A stretch of 64,000 bases of DNA from Granulosicoccus sp964437945 (GTDB taxonomy: Bacteria; Pseudomonadota; Gammaproteobacteria; Granulosicoccales; Granulosicoccaceae), in contig CAYTJF010000002.1 in assembly GCA_964437945.1 (NCBI GenBank), positions 10,052 to 74,051 of the forward strand. Reading direction: 5' to 3'. The position numbers and the translations under genes are program-made. Shown here one piece after another: positions 43,874-53,176 of the stretch. The notes under the pieces were generated by a model that worked only from the letters and a program-made list of their open reading frames with translations, did not search any database and had not been told where the DNA came from. Position 1 is the first letter of the stretch. Every line of letters starts with the position of its first letter.

Positions 43874-44866
43874 TCAGGATTGAGCGTCGTGCTCGGCGGC
43901 GAGGGCATCCAGATAAGTATCGGCTATGCCAGCTTGGTATCCATTGCTGCCTGCGGGGCCATTATTTCCCGCATTGTGCGCATCCAGTTCACGGACGCAT
44001 GTTGGACTGGTAACGTTAATTTCTGTCAGCATTGTACCGATAATGTCCAATCCTACAAACAACAGCCCTTTTTCAACCAAATGCGGGCCTAAAGATTCAG
44101 CCAATTGGCGATCGTGATCGTTTAGTGGTTGGGGTACGCCTCGCCCACCGGCGGCCAGATTGCCACGGGTTTCTCCCTGAGCCGGAACCCTGGCCAGAGC
44201 ATGCGATACGGGTTTGCCATTGACCACCAGCACACGCTTGTCGCCATCGCGGATTTCAGGGATATAGCGCTGCGCCATGATCTGAAGTTTGTTGCGTTGT
44301 GTCATGTGTTCCAGCACAACGTTTATATTTGGATCATTTGGCGTTAATCTGTAGATTGATTCACCGCCCATGCCGTCCAACGGTTTTACGATCGCATCTT
44401 CATGTTCAATGACAAATTGTTTCAGACGATCAGCACTGGTGGTTACAAGCGTAGGTGGACAATGCTCACTGAACCACGCGGTGTAGAGTTTTTCATTTAC
44501 GTCGCGAAGCGATGATGGTCGATTATTGACCAAAGTGCCTTCAATCGCTGCGCGTTCGAGTAAATAAGTTGTATAGATGTAGTTCATGTTGAACGGTGGA
44601 TCTTTGCGCATTAGAATGATGTCATGACTGGACAGTGGCGCATCGTGTAATGGTTCAGCATCAAACCAGTGGTCGTTGTCGTCGTATACCTGTACTTTTC
44701 GACGGGCTGCATACACCTGACCCATATGCAGGAAAATGTCTTCCTGCATAATAATGTGCACGGTCCAACCACGGTGCTGCGCGGCAAGCATCATTGCCAG
44801 CGTAGTATCTTTATAAGGTACGATGGACTCAATAGGATCCATTACAATGCCCAGGGACACACTCAT
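43874..44866 (-). CDS. gshB: Glutathione synthetase
   Basis: 330 residues from ATG 44866, where the family start x-L-G-I-V-M-D-P-I begins; ATG 44896 is in frame but has no ribosome site. ATP-grasp motifs: M-R-K-D-P-P-F-N-M-N-Y-I-Y-T, K-P-L-D-G-M-G-G-E-S-I-Y-R, E-I-R-D-G-D-K-R-V-L-V-V-N-G, and the glutathione site with N-V-T-S-P-T-C-V-R-E-L. It joins glycine to gamma-glutamylcysteine. Divergent from the pil chemosensory operon. Confidence 0.95.
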   Translation of the reverse strand: MSVSLGIVMDPIESIVPYKDTTLAMMLAAQHRGWTVHIIMQEDIFLHMGQVYAARRKVQVYDDNDHWFDAEPLHDAPLSSHDIILMRKDPPFNMNYIYTTYLLERAAIEGTLVNNRPSSLRDVNEKLYTAWFSEHCPPTLVTTSADRLKQFVIEHEDAIVKPLDGMGGESIYRLTPNDPNINVVLEHMTQRNKLQIMAQRYIPEIRDGDKRVLVVNGKPVSHALARVPAQGETRGNLAAGGRGVPQPLNDHDRQLAESLGPHLVEKGLLFVGLDIIGTMLTEINVTSPTCVRELDAHNAGNNGPAGSNGYQAGIADTYLDALAAEHDAQS

Positions 44867-44992
44867 AAAACGACTCAGCCTAAAAGATCGATGCATAGTA
44901 TCGCACGGCAGTGTCAGCTAGTGGCGGGTATGTGTGGGCGGTGTCGGTACAGCAATGCCAGAGTCAGATGATGTCTGTCGCATTCGAAATTT

Positions 44993-45046
44993 CGTGAGAC
45001 TGTAAATTTACGTGAGACTGTAAAATTAAGTGAGACTGGAAATGTC
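44993..45046. repeat. Three 18-bp tandem repeats upstream of pilG
   Basis: CGTGAGACTGTAAATTTA (44993-45010), CGTGAGACTGTAAAATTA (45011-45028) and AGTGAGACTGGAAATGTC (45029-45046) are in register. They end 72 bp before the preferred pilG start and 3 bp before an in-frame upstream ATG (45050). They fall in the leader or promoter of the chemosensory operon. Confidence 0.85.
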
Positions 45047-45118
45047 AACATGTCAGAGTTAAGGTCCAATAACGATGTGCAAGACAGTGCGGGTGATGAA
45101 ATCGCGAGTGGAGAATTA

Positions 45119-45559
45119 ATGTCCAGCGATCATGTTGATGGCGATCGTTCGGTCGTCCTGGTTGTTGATGATAGTAATACTGTACTTCGGTCAGCTACTG
45201 ATTATTTGACCGATTTCGGATTATCTGTGGTCACAGCACGAGACGGTTTTGAAGCTCTGGCCAAAGTGGTCGAATTGAAACCTTCGATGGTGTTCGTGGA
45301 TATCATGATGCCGCGTCTGGATGGGTACCAGGCCTGTGCATTGATCAAGAACAATGCAGATTTGCGTTCTATTCCGGTGATCATTTTATCGAGTAAGGAC
45401 GGGTTGTTTGATCGAGCTCGCGGTCGAGTCGCTGGTGCTAACGATCATCTTGCCAAACCATTCAATGCGACACAATTGATAGCCATGGTAGAAAAGTACC
45501 TGGATGTAGTGTCGAATTCGAGTGTTGCTGGCGAAGCAGATGCAACCATTATCTCTTGA
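45119..45559 (+). CDS. pilG: Twitching motility response regulator PilG
   Basis: 146 residues from ATG 45119, which has GGAG five bases upstream; an ATG at 45050 would add 23 polar residues. One CheY-like receiver: V-V-D-D-S acidic pocket, phosphorylated Asp in V-F-V-D-I-M-M-P-R-L-D-G, conserved Ser in I-I-L-S-S-K-D, and Lys in L-A-K-P-F. In Pseudomonas PilG promotes pilus extension through the ChpA kinase. First gene of pilG-H-I-J-chpA. Confidence 0.93.
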   Translation: MSSDHVDGDRSVVLVVDDSNTVLRSATDYLTDFGLSVVTARDGFEALAKVVELKPSMVFVDIMMPRLDGYQACALIKNNADLRSIPVIILSSKDGLFDRARGRVAGANDHLAKPFNATQLIAMVEKYLDVVSNSSVAGEADATIIS

Positions 45560-45566
45560 TCTGTTT

Positions 45567-45650
45567 GCTCCTGATTGCCAGCTCCCGATTGGTAGCTTAT
45601 GAGTGGTAATTCCCGTATGGATATTTCCGTTTGAAAATTTCCGTTTGAAA
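45567..45650. repeat. Six 14-bp tandem repeats between pilG and pilH
   Basis: In register: GCTCCTGATTGCCA, GCTCCCGATTGGTA, GCTTATGAGTGGTA, ATTCCCGTATGGAT, ATTTCCGTTTGAAA, ATTTCCGTTTGAAA. The last two are exact copies and the earlier ones show increasing divergence, as expected from an old array. It fills almost the whole 113-bp gap between pilG and pilH. Confidence 0.8.
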
Positions 45651-45672
45651 AATAATGAGTCGATAAAGTTTA

Positions 45673-46041
45673 GTGGCAGACATACTCCTCATAGAAGACT
45701 CCGCAACCGATGCTCACGCTTACAGCTCGGTGTTGCGCTCAAATGGGCATACCGTTATCGCAGCCAGCACTGGTGAGGAAGGTATGGATATGGCCCAGAA
45801 GCATTCTCCCGATCTCATTATCATGGACATAGTGATGCCTGGAGTGAACGGTTTTCAAGCCACCAGAGAGTTACGTCGCAGCACTGAAACCGCTGCCATC
45901 CCCATCATCATGATGTCAACTAAAGATCAGGAAGCAGATCGAATTTGGGGGCTTCGTCAAGGCGCGTTCGACTACCTTATCAAACCAGTGAAAAGACGTT
46001 TGTTACTCGCAAGCGTAGCATCAGCATTGGCAAGTGTATGA
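45673..46041 (+). CDS. pilH: Twitching motility response regulator PilH
   Basis: 122 residues from GTG 45673, single CheY-like receiver. I-E-D-S acidic pocket, Asp in I-I-M-D-I-V-M-P-G-V-N-G-F-Q-A-T-R, T in M-M-S-T-K-D-Q-E, and Lys in I-K-P-V. The G-F-Q-A-T-R-E-L and K-D-Q-E-A-D-R-I-W-G-L-R-Q-G segments are characteristic of PilH. In Pseudomonas PilH drains phosphate from ChpA and favours retraction. No strong ribosome site before the GTG. It overlaps pilI by four bases. Confidence 0.93.
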   Translation: MADILLIEDSATDAHAYSSVLRSNGHTVIAASTGEEGMDMAQKHSPDLIIMDIVMPGVNGFQATRELRRSTETAAIPIIMMSTKDQEADRIWGLRQGAFDYLIKPVKRRLLLASVASALASV

Positions 46042-46496
46042 TTGAGCGATCTTATCTATTGTTCAGTGCAGGTGGCTTGGCACTCGCTGCAGATTCAGCA
46101 TCAGTACATTGCATCCACGATGATCTGACAGTTCAACCGGAAGACCAAACCGTCGATTGGTTTTTGGGCCTGGCTGTTGCAAACGAACGTTTGTTGCCAA
46201 TTACAGATCTCGGTGTTTATTTAAATGGCAATGCTTCATTCGGCCGTATTATAGAAGTAGCCAGGCATTTCGGGATAGTCGGTCTGAAAATCGACGACGT
46301 GCAGGGTGTTTCGAAAAAGCATCCAGAACCTTTTGACTCAGATCAAACCGTTAACGGGGATCAAACCGTGAACGATGCCAATTCGTCATTGAAAAGCATG
46401 GCCGTTATCGATTTGGGTCGACATTATCAAATTATCGATATTGCCAGTTTATTGCAATCGAGCCGGTTTCTTAACGTCCAACACGAGCCTGCATGA
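46038..46496 (+). CDS. pilI: CheW-like coupling protein PilI
   Basis: 152 residues from ATG 46038, which overlaps the pilH stop (ATGA); the longer open frame from 45945 runs through pilH and is not credible. CheW fold: D-W-F-L-G-L-A-V-A-N-E-R-L-L-P-I-T-D-L-G-V-Y-L and V-G-L-K-I-D-D-V-Q-G-V. It couples PilJ to ChpA. It carries an 8-residue near-repeat D-Q-T-V-N twice near residue 105-115. Confidence 0.85.
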   Translation: MIERSYLLFSAGGLALAADSASVHCIHDDLTVQPEDQTVDWFLGLAVANERLLPITDLGVYLNGNASFGRIIEVARHFGIVGLKIDDVQGVSKKHPEPFDSDQTVNGDQTVNDANSSLKSMAVIDLGRHYQIIDIASLLQSSRFLNVQHEPA

Positions 46497-48055
46497 GTAT
46501 GTCATCAATCAGAGACTGGTTTGCAAATGTTGATATCAGCCACGTTGATTGGCGTATGCGCTGGCCGCTGATTATATTGCCATTTTTGTTATTCGCTCTG
46601 GTTATCTTATTGTTCCGGGCCAGCCAACTTAGTGCTGAGCAAGACGATGCCTCGGCGCAACTGCAGGAATTGGTACAACCTGACAGTTCGTTTATACCTG
46701 ATTCCACAACGTCGCATCATCCACAGAGTATCGGTGATCAAGGCTTGGTTGTTCCGGGTACGCATTCCTCACAGTCTCAAACCGAGCAATTGCAGACCAT
46801 CAACACAGCGGTAAATGGATTACGCGAACAGCGTGCTCTGATAACCCGGTTACACAATAGGGCGCTAATTATCGCTACATTAACAACTGTGTTGTTTTGC
46901 TTGCTGCTGTGGGGGCTTTGGCGTAGCTCTCGTCAACGACGCCAGGCCATTGAAGGGAAGCGTCGTAGTGATCAAGACGCCATAGTGCGTTTGCTTGATG
47001 AAATAACGCCTCTGGCGCAAGGCGATCTGCGGGTAAGAGCAACAGTCGGCGAGGCGTCTACAGGTGCAGTTGCAGATGCGTTTAATTTTGCGATTGATGA
47101 GTTACGACGTTTGGTGTACGCGGTTACCGAGTCCTCCGACCTTGTGACCTCCTCGGTTAGTGAAACTCGCGACTCTGCCTATCATTTGGCTAGAGCAAGC
47201 TCGGTCCAGGCACGAGAAGTACTCCGGTCGTCAAATCATCTAAATGTGATGAGCGATACCATGGCACAACTTTCAGCGCACGCGGTTGAGTCTTCGCGGA
47301 TTGCGGAGACTTCAGTAAAGCATGCTCGCACAGGGAATCAGGCGGTACAGTCAAACGCTTATGCCCTGCTGCGCATAAGAGACCAGGCTGAAATGACATC
47401 CAGACTAATGCAGCGTCTGGTTGAAACATCAGGAGCAATTAATGAACGTGTCAGAGATATTCAAAACGTGGCCAAGCGAACCGACTTACTTGCCTTAAAT
47501 GCAACCATTAGATCATCGGCACAAGTTAGTAACGGTGGAAGTGAGGATGTGTCCATCCTCAGCGATGACATTGCGCATCTTAGCGAAACCTTGGGTAGCG
47601 CTACTCGCGATATCACTAACCTTAGTGATATCGTTCAACAAGATGCCATAATTACGCTAAAGTCAATGGCGAAAACAGTTAACGAACTCGATGGTGGTCA
47701 GAGTACGGCTGTTCAAGCCAGCGATGCGCTAACAGAAATCGATAGGGTATCCGTTGAGCTTAATGGACTTATCAGCGATATTGCGTCAAAGTCGTTAAGG
47801 CAAGCAGGTGTAGTCAAGCAGCTATCTTCTAACATGGCTGTTATCAATAACATCACCAGCGATTCGGCCAAACAAGTGCAAGAATCTGCCAAAGCACTTG
47901 AGGCTTTACAAGTGATCACATCAGAGCTTCGCGATAGTGTCAGTGACTTCAAGCTACCACAAGACACGTTGAAGTCTGTGCTTGCGCAAACAAAACCATC
48001 AACATCTGTTCGGAAAGATTCGAAACTGGCTCGTCGCGCGGTGAAGCATGCCTGA
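46493..48055 (+). CDS. pilJ: Methyl-accepting chemotaxis-type transducer PilJ (short form)
   Basis: 520 residues; P. aeruginosa PilJ, as I remember it, is about 680. Two membrane helices (about 22-43 and 123-143) enclose a periplasmic loop of only about 80 residues, so the usual PilJ sensor repeats are missing. The cytoplasmic signalling helix hairpin has T-D-L-L-A-L-N-A-T-I-R-S-S-A, but the usual following G-x-G-F-A-V-V-A-D-E-V-R stretch is replaced by a divergent S-E-D-V-S-I-L-S-D-D-I-A-H-L-S. It overlaps pilI by four and chpA by eight bases. Confidence 0.85.
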   Translation: MSMSSIRDWFANVDISHVDWRMRWPLIILPFLLFALVILLFRASQLSAEQDDASAQLQELVQPDSSFIPDSTTSHHPQSIGDQGLVVPGTHSSQSQTEQLQTINTAVNGLREQRALITRLHNRALIIATLTTVLFCLLLWGLWRSSRQRRQAIEGKRRSDQDAIVRLLDEITPLAQGDLRVRATVGEASTGAVADAFNFAIDELRRLVYAVTESSDLVTSSVSETRDSAYHLARASSVQAREVLRSSNHLNVMSDTMAQLSAHAVESSRIAETSVKHARTGNQAVQSNAYALLRIRDQAEMTSRLMQRLVETSGAINERVRDIQNVAKRTDLLALNATIRSSAQVSNGGSEDVSILSDDIAHLSETLGSATRDITNLSDIVQQDAIITLKSMAKTVNELDGGQSTAVQASDALTEIDRVSVELNGLISDIASKSLRQAGVVKQLSSNMAVINNITSDSAKQVQESAKALEALQVITSELRDSVSDFKLPQDTLKSVLAQTKPSTSVRKDSKLARRAVKHA

Positions 48056-51000
48056 TAATGCACTACAGGCAAGCTTGCAAGGCAGGCCAAGGCAAGCCCC
48101 GGATTTCTCTCCTTTGGCGCTAGCTCATTTACACCCGAGCTGTCTTGCGGGACACCAGCTTATTGAGCAGTATTTGTCCGCTCCGTCGCAACCGCGACTT
48201 GGCGAGTTGATGTCAGCGATCAAAGACATTCGACAAACACTTCAGTTACTCAATAAATTTGGAGCGTATCTTGTTAGTTCTGAGTTATCGCAATTGCTGG
48301 ATGCAATGGCGCAGCTTAAGGTTAATGACAAAGACGCGTGCGAACACACGCTGATGTTTGCCGGTCAACATCTGGCAGACTTTGTAGATTACTTGCAACA
48401 CTCTGGTGCAATCGACAGCCCATTACAACTGTTGCCTGTTATCAACAATTGCCGAGCGTGTCGCAACGAGGAGTTACTCTCTGGAAGCTTAATGGCTGTC
48501 AGTGGCCTTGAATTACCCGATGCATCGAGCCTGCCACTTCCAAGTCCACAACAAATCAACACACTGGTGGGTCAGTTAACCGACTCGCGTCAGCTGATGC
48601 GCAACGCACTTGAAAGCTGGTTTACCGACCAAAGTGAGCTACACAATTCATTGTCCAAACTCCAGGAAAAGTTTGCGCAGTTATCGATAAGCTGTGCTAC
48701 GGCAACATCGTTACAGCAATTGCAACCCCTGTTCGATAGCGCGGAGTGTATTTGTCACTCGATACTGACTGGAACACTGAGTAACAGTTCTGCATTGCAT
48801 GGTTTGTTTACCCAAATTGAACAATTACGTTGTGAATACAGTGAATATAAAAGTGATGATGCACAGGCGTTCGCACAACCGGTGCCGGAGCGTTTATATT
48901 TAAATATGCTCTACTACGTGGCCGTCTCAAGTGGAACCTCTTCCAAAGCCGTGGCGTTGCGTGAGCGTTTTCACCTGGACAGATTCAGCGTGCCTGATAT
49001 CTCAACTAAACGCTCTCAAGTCGAATTTACCGGGATAAATGTTGCACTCGTTGATTCAATTCGTGATGAAATTGAGATTGAAATTCAAGCTGCAATTGCA
49101 TTGGTTGATGATGCGAATGGCTCTCAGTGCGTAGAGGAGATTGAAGAGATAAAGAGTTCTGCAGATTTTGTAGAAAAAATTGATCGTGCGCGTAGCGGGC
49201 TGGCTCGGTTCGAACCTGCGCTTTTGTTGTTGGGTGCGCATAAGTCGATGCGTCAAGTGATTTCAATCAAAGAATCATTTGCGGCTACTGGATTGTCAGA
49301 AGAGTTATTCCAGGTTGGTGATTTAAACCGAATAACGGACGCACTGGCACGACTGGATCGCACAGTAGATACTGAATTCAATACGATATGCGCTGCAAAT
49401 AAAGATAAACAACACAACCATCTGGAATCTATTCTTGCGGCATGCCTTTCTGAAGCGCAATTACGGCTGTTGTCCGTAGAACAAGACCTTATTAATTTGT
49501 TTATCGTGCAAGCAGAGGAGTCCCATGCAGAACAACCGTTAACCATAACGGTGGAAAAGGTCAATGCCAAGTTGGCTGAGATCGATTCTGCTTTACAAGT
49601 CCTCCCGATGCCAGAAATCAGTCCGATAATCTCCGGTGTCCAGTCGTTTATTACCAGGCATGAAAACAAAGTGCTAAGCCCGTCCGCCAGGAATGACTTA
49701 GCTACGGTGATGGTGTCACTGGGCTATTATTTGAATAGTGTGCTGCAACGTAATGGTGCGGCAGGTCAGCTGTTACTTGAAGCTGAAGAGGCTTTGTTGA
49801 ATCTTGATATTGAAAGATTGGAGGAAAATGACGATACATTGAGTGACGGTACTTTCGATGTGACTCGTGTGCTGGGTGCAGTAGGACACTCTTCCGAATA
49901 TGATCTGACGATAGTTGACCATGCGGCTGATGCGGAAGTTGAAGATTTTATTGATGTGTCTTTGCAACAAATGAATGTTATTAGCGGTGCAGTATATGAA
50001 TACGAACAGGCTGGACTACAGGGTAAACTAGAAAGTCAAAGGGTACTTCGCTCTGAAATGATTCAGGCTTATGGATTGTTGCAGGACGAGGCCGTCAAGT
50101 ATAAATCAACTGAGCTTGAAGCCCTGGCAAAATCAAATATACGTTTGTTAAAGTCGACAAATGACTCGCCAAGTACCCAGGCATTGCTTGAAGAATCTGT
50201 CGCAGTGCTACCACAGCTTATTAACCAGTTTCACAGCGGTAGCGACAAGATATTTGAGTTACAGTCTTTGTTAGATCGCATAAATGATGCTGCGGTCGAG
50301 GCTGAGGTCGAGGCTGAGGTCGAAGATCAGACACTCGCCCTGGATGTGCAAGGTACTCTGGCTCAAAGCACTTTGGCGGGAGGCCCAGAATCGCCACCAG
50401 CTATTGAAGAGTTTCAAGAATTTGATGATACGGGTGCATTAACACAAAGCCTCTCATGGGAACAGTCACATGAGATTGAGAGTATCAAGGAGTTGGACAA
50501 TGATGGCACCGAGAGCGCACCGAGTTCGACCCTATTTGATTTAACTGGTGATGATGTACCGGTGATGACCTTAGACAACACCCTGGAGCAAGTGTTCTAT
50601 CGGGAGTGTGATCAACATATTCTAAGCTTACGTCAGTCGGTGAATGACGCGTTAGCCGTTGATGCGTCTCAACCGGCAGCATTGAACCTGGCAGCGTCGC
50701 ACTCTGGACTGGGCGTTCATGATACAGCAGCTCCCCATTCGCTTCCGAATAAAGATCTATTGCGAGCATTGCATACGCTAACTGGTAGTGCGCAGACCGT
50801 CGATGCCCACGGCATAATCGCTATCGCGCAGCCACTACAAAAGGCAGCATTACTCAAGCAACGTAATGGCGAAAGGTTCGATCGAGACGAGATTAAATAT
50901 ATCGGTGAGCTTATAGATGTTTTAGAAGCCAGGCTCATTGCGATGGAGGCTGAACAACCGTTCATGGATGATAATGATGCTGTGACGGCGCGTTTGAATG

Positions 51001-53114
51001 AGTTTATAGCGCATAGCACGCCTAGGGTGCCTGAGCGAAAATCTGGATTGCAGCTCAATAATAATTTCGGCTCGATTGAAAATATTTTTCAGGAAGAAGC
51101 TCGCGAATTGCTCGACACATTGCGATTGGAAAGCGCCAGGCTGGCCAATGATACACAACGTAAAGATGCTATCGAAAAGATACAACGTTGTCTGCACACT
51201 ATTAAAGGTAGTGCGCGCATGGCAGGCCAAGTGACTCTTGCTGATCGAGCACACGCTTTAGAAGATGAGATAAAGCTTGTTGAAGGTGTTGCATTAGATG
51301 ATGTGGTTCGAACTGGTCTCGGAGAGTTACAGACTTTAATGCTAATTGAGCAGCCAGTTGGGCAGCCGGTTGGGCAGCAATATGAGCAGCCAGATGTTCA
51401 AGACACAGACATGCTCAAGCACGCAGAACCCATGGTGTTAACTGAGGCGTCTTTCGAAAACATGTTTATGCTAGCGAGTCGCGCAACTGTTAGCCAGGCA
51501 AAATTAGGTGAATCGATGTTGCGATTGCGCAACGCTTACAGCGATATCGAATCAACTTCTGCGCGGCTGCAACGTTTACCTTACGATCACACCGACTTGA
51601 ATTCTGCTGCTGTTGCCGAGATGCTAAGCGATCTGGATAGTGCGCGTCGCATGCTGGCTGATGCGTTACTGGTTGCGGAAAGCGAGCATACCCAGGGACT
51701 ACGTGCTGACTCAGCACTGCATCAAACACTGATTCGCGCGCAACTGGTTAGCTTTTCAGAATGCCGGACTCGTTTGCAGCACACTGCAACCGATGCGGCG
51801 AACGAGACAGGTAAGCCGATTGATTTTGTTCTCACTGGCGAAGAGCTGAATATAGACAAAGTGATGTTCAGAAAACTAATGACGCCGCTGGAACACCTTA
51901 TTAGAAACGCTGTTTTACACGGCATCGAGCCTGAATCTGAACGAATAGCCTCTGGCAAACCGGCCGCCGGCAAAGTGACTGTGGACGTAAAAATAGACGG
52001 CACAGATGTACTGATTGAAGTCAGTGACGATGGCGCGGGAATAGATCAAAGTCGCGTTAATAAAGCTTTGGATAGCGCTGGAGACGAGGCCAACAAATCG
52101 AACGAAAAGTTGCTCGACATTTTGACTGAACCCGGGTTTACCACTCACGAAGATGCTGATCAATTAGGTGGTCGCGGATTGGGCCTGTCGACTGTTAAGC
52201 AGCTTGTAGATGAGCTTGATGGAAATATGCAGTTGGGTGTGCCGGACAATGGCGGCACCGTGTTCGCCCTGCGATTGCCACAAAAAATACGTATTAATCA
52301 AATAGTACTTGTTGAGCATCAGGCTCATAGTTACGCTATTCCGGTTAATTTTATTCATACTGTTAGCGATGAGCTGTACGATTTAACTCAAACCAGCATT
52401 CAATACAACGACACTGACTACGCCTGCTGTTCGCTCGACGCAATTATTACCCGCGACATAGCTACTGATACAGCAGCTAGCGCCAAGCGGTATATATTAA
52501 TGGCCGTGCATGGCAAACATATTGCCCTGCTGGTTGATAAAGTGGTTGGGTATCGTGAGATTATTGCGCAACCGCTTGGTGCTCAAGTTTTACGATTGAA
52601 ACGCTATCTGGGTGGCGCCGTGCTGGCAGATGGAAGCGCGGTATTGATACCCGATTTTAATCGATTAATCGATCCTGAAAAATCCTTGCCGGCGTCCAAT
52701 TGGTCGGCTGCCAACACAGGAGAGCTAAATTGCACGGCGTTAATCGTTGATGATTCGATCACCATGCGGATTGCTGCCGAACAGATGCTGCGCAATTTTG
52801 CTATCGAACCCAGTATTGCACGCGATGGTGCGGAAGCTGTGGAGCATATTTCGCAAGCATTGCCCGATGTCTTACTGGTCGACATCGATATGCCACGCAT
52901 GAATGGTTTCGATTTCCTTCGGCATTTACGTGTACTGCACCCGGAACACAAAATCCCCATAGTCATGATAAGCACTCGCGACACCGATAAAGACAGAAAC
53001 CAGGCCAGAGAATTGGGGGCTATGGATTATCTGGTTAAGCCTTATACCGAATCGCAGATGCGCAATGCACTAACCGGAGTGGGCATCTTGTCAGCAGACC
53101 CGTCCATCAATTAG
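48048..53114 (+). CDS. chpA: ChpA/PilL hybrid chemotaxis histidine kinase
   Basis: 1688 residues, shorter than P. aeruginosa ChpA (about 2470). N-terminal ChpA-type region and degenerate Hpt-like helical segments (1-850), an Hpt domain with His909 (L-H-T-L-T-G-S-A-Q), a second with His1050 (L-H-T-I-K-G-S-A-R-M-A-G), a helical dimer region, a CheA-type ATPase domain (R-N-A-V-L-H-G-I-E, D-D-G-A-G-I-D, G-G-R-G-L-G-L), a CheW-like regulatory domain, and a C-terminal receiver with Asp1612 (V-D-I-D-M-P-R-M-N-G). It phosphorylates PilG and PilH to control type IV pili. Internal short codon repeats occur near 50296-50325 and 51345-51380. Confidence 0.93.
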   Translation: MPDNALQASLQGRPRQAPDFSPLALAHLHPSCLAGHQLIEQYLSAPSQPRLGELMSAIKDIRQTLQLLNKFGAYLVSSELSQLLDAMAQLKVNDKDACEHTLMFAGQHLADFVDYLQHSGAIDSPLQLLPVINNCRACRNEELLSGSLMAVSGLELPDASSLPLPSPQQINTLVGQLTDSRQLMRNALESWFTDQSELHNSLSKLQEKFAQLSISCATATSLQQLQPLFDSAECICHSILTGTLSNSSALHGLFTQIEQLRCEYSEYKSDDAQAFAQPVPERLYLNMLYYVAVSSGTSSKAVALRERFHLDRFSVPDISTKRSQVEFTGINVALVDSIRDEIEIEIQAAIALVDDANGSQCVEEIEEIKSSADFVEKIDRARSGLARFEPALLLLGAHKSMRQVISIKESFAATGLSEELFQVGDLNRITDALARLDRTVDTEFNTICAANKDKQHNHLESILAACLSEAQLRLLSVEQDLINLFIVQAEESHAEQPLTITVEKVNAKLAEIDSALQVLPMPEISPIISGVQSFITRHENKVLSPSARNDLATVMVSLGYYLNSVLQRNGAAGQLLLEAEEALLNLDIERLEENDDTLSDGTFDVTRVLGAVGHSSEYDLTIVDHAADAEVEDFIDVSLQQMNVISGAVYEYEQAGLQGKLESQRVLRSEMIQAYGLLQDEAVKYKSTELEALAKSNIRLLKSTNDSPSTQALLEESVAVLPQLINQFHSGSDKIFELQSLLDRINDAAVEAEVEAEVEDQTLALDVQGTLAQSTLAGGPESPPAIEEFQEFDDTGALTQSLSWEQSHEIESIKELDNDGTESAPSSTLFDLTGDDVPVMTLDNTLEQVFYRECDQHILSLRQSVNDALAVDASQPAALNLAASHSGLGVHDTAAPHSLPNKDLLRALHTLTGSAQTVDAHGIIAIAQPLQKAALLKQRNGERFDRDEIKYIGELIDVLEARLIAMEAEQPFMDDNDAVTARLNEFIAHSTPRVPERKSGLQLNNNFGSIENIFQEEARELLDTLRLESARLANDTQRKDAIEKIQRCLHTIKGSARMAGQVTLADRAHALEDEIKLVEGVALDDVVRTGLGELQTLMLIEQPVGQPVGQQYEQPDVQDTDMLKHAEPMVLTEASFENMFMLASRATVSQAKLGESMLRLRNAYSDIESTSARLQRLPYDHTDLNSAAVAEMLSDLDSARRMLADALLVAESEHTQGLRADSALHQTLIRAQLVSFSECRTRLQHTATDAANETGKPIDFVLTGEELNIDKVMFRKLMTPLEHLIRNAVLHGIEPESERIASGKPAAGKVTVDVKIDGTDVLIEVSDDGAGIDQSRVNKALDSAGDEANKSNEKLLDILTEPGFTTHEDADQLGGRGLGLSTVKQLVDELDGNMQLGVPDNGGTVFALRLPQKIRINQIVLVEHQAHSYAIPVNFIHTVSDELYDLTQTSIQYNDTDYACCSLDAIITRDIATDTAASAKRYILMAVHGKHIALLVDKVVGYREIIAQPLGAQVLRLKRYLGGAVLADGSAVLIPDFNRLIDPEKSLPASNWSAANTGELNCTALIVDDSITMRIAAEQMLRNFAIEPSIARDGAEAVEHISQALPDVLLVDIDMPRMNGFDFLRHLRVLHPEHKIPIVMISTRDTDKDRNQARELGAMDYLVKPYTESQMRNALTGVGILSADPSIN

Positions 53115-53130
53115 CGTATAACTGACCTAA

Positions 53131-53158
53131 GCGCAAATTGGCTAATGCAATTTTGCGC
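53131..53158. terminator. Hairpin between convergent chpA and rhodanese genes
   Basis: GCGCAAATTG (53131-53140), 7-base loop, CAATTTTGCGC (53148-53158): a 10-bp stem with one bulge, 17 bp after chpA and 19 bp after the rhodanese stop. Likely shared by both convergent genes; T-runs are weak. Confidence 0.55.
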
Positions 53159-53176
53159 ACAGGCCAACTATTCTTT

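Noticed and set aside
45945..46037. N-terminal extension of PilI running through pilH
   Set aside because: ATG 46038 overlaps the pilH stop and gives the normal CheW length.
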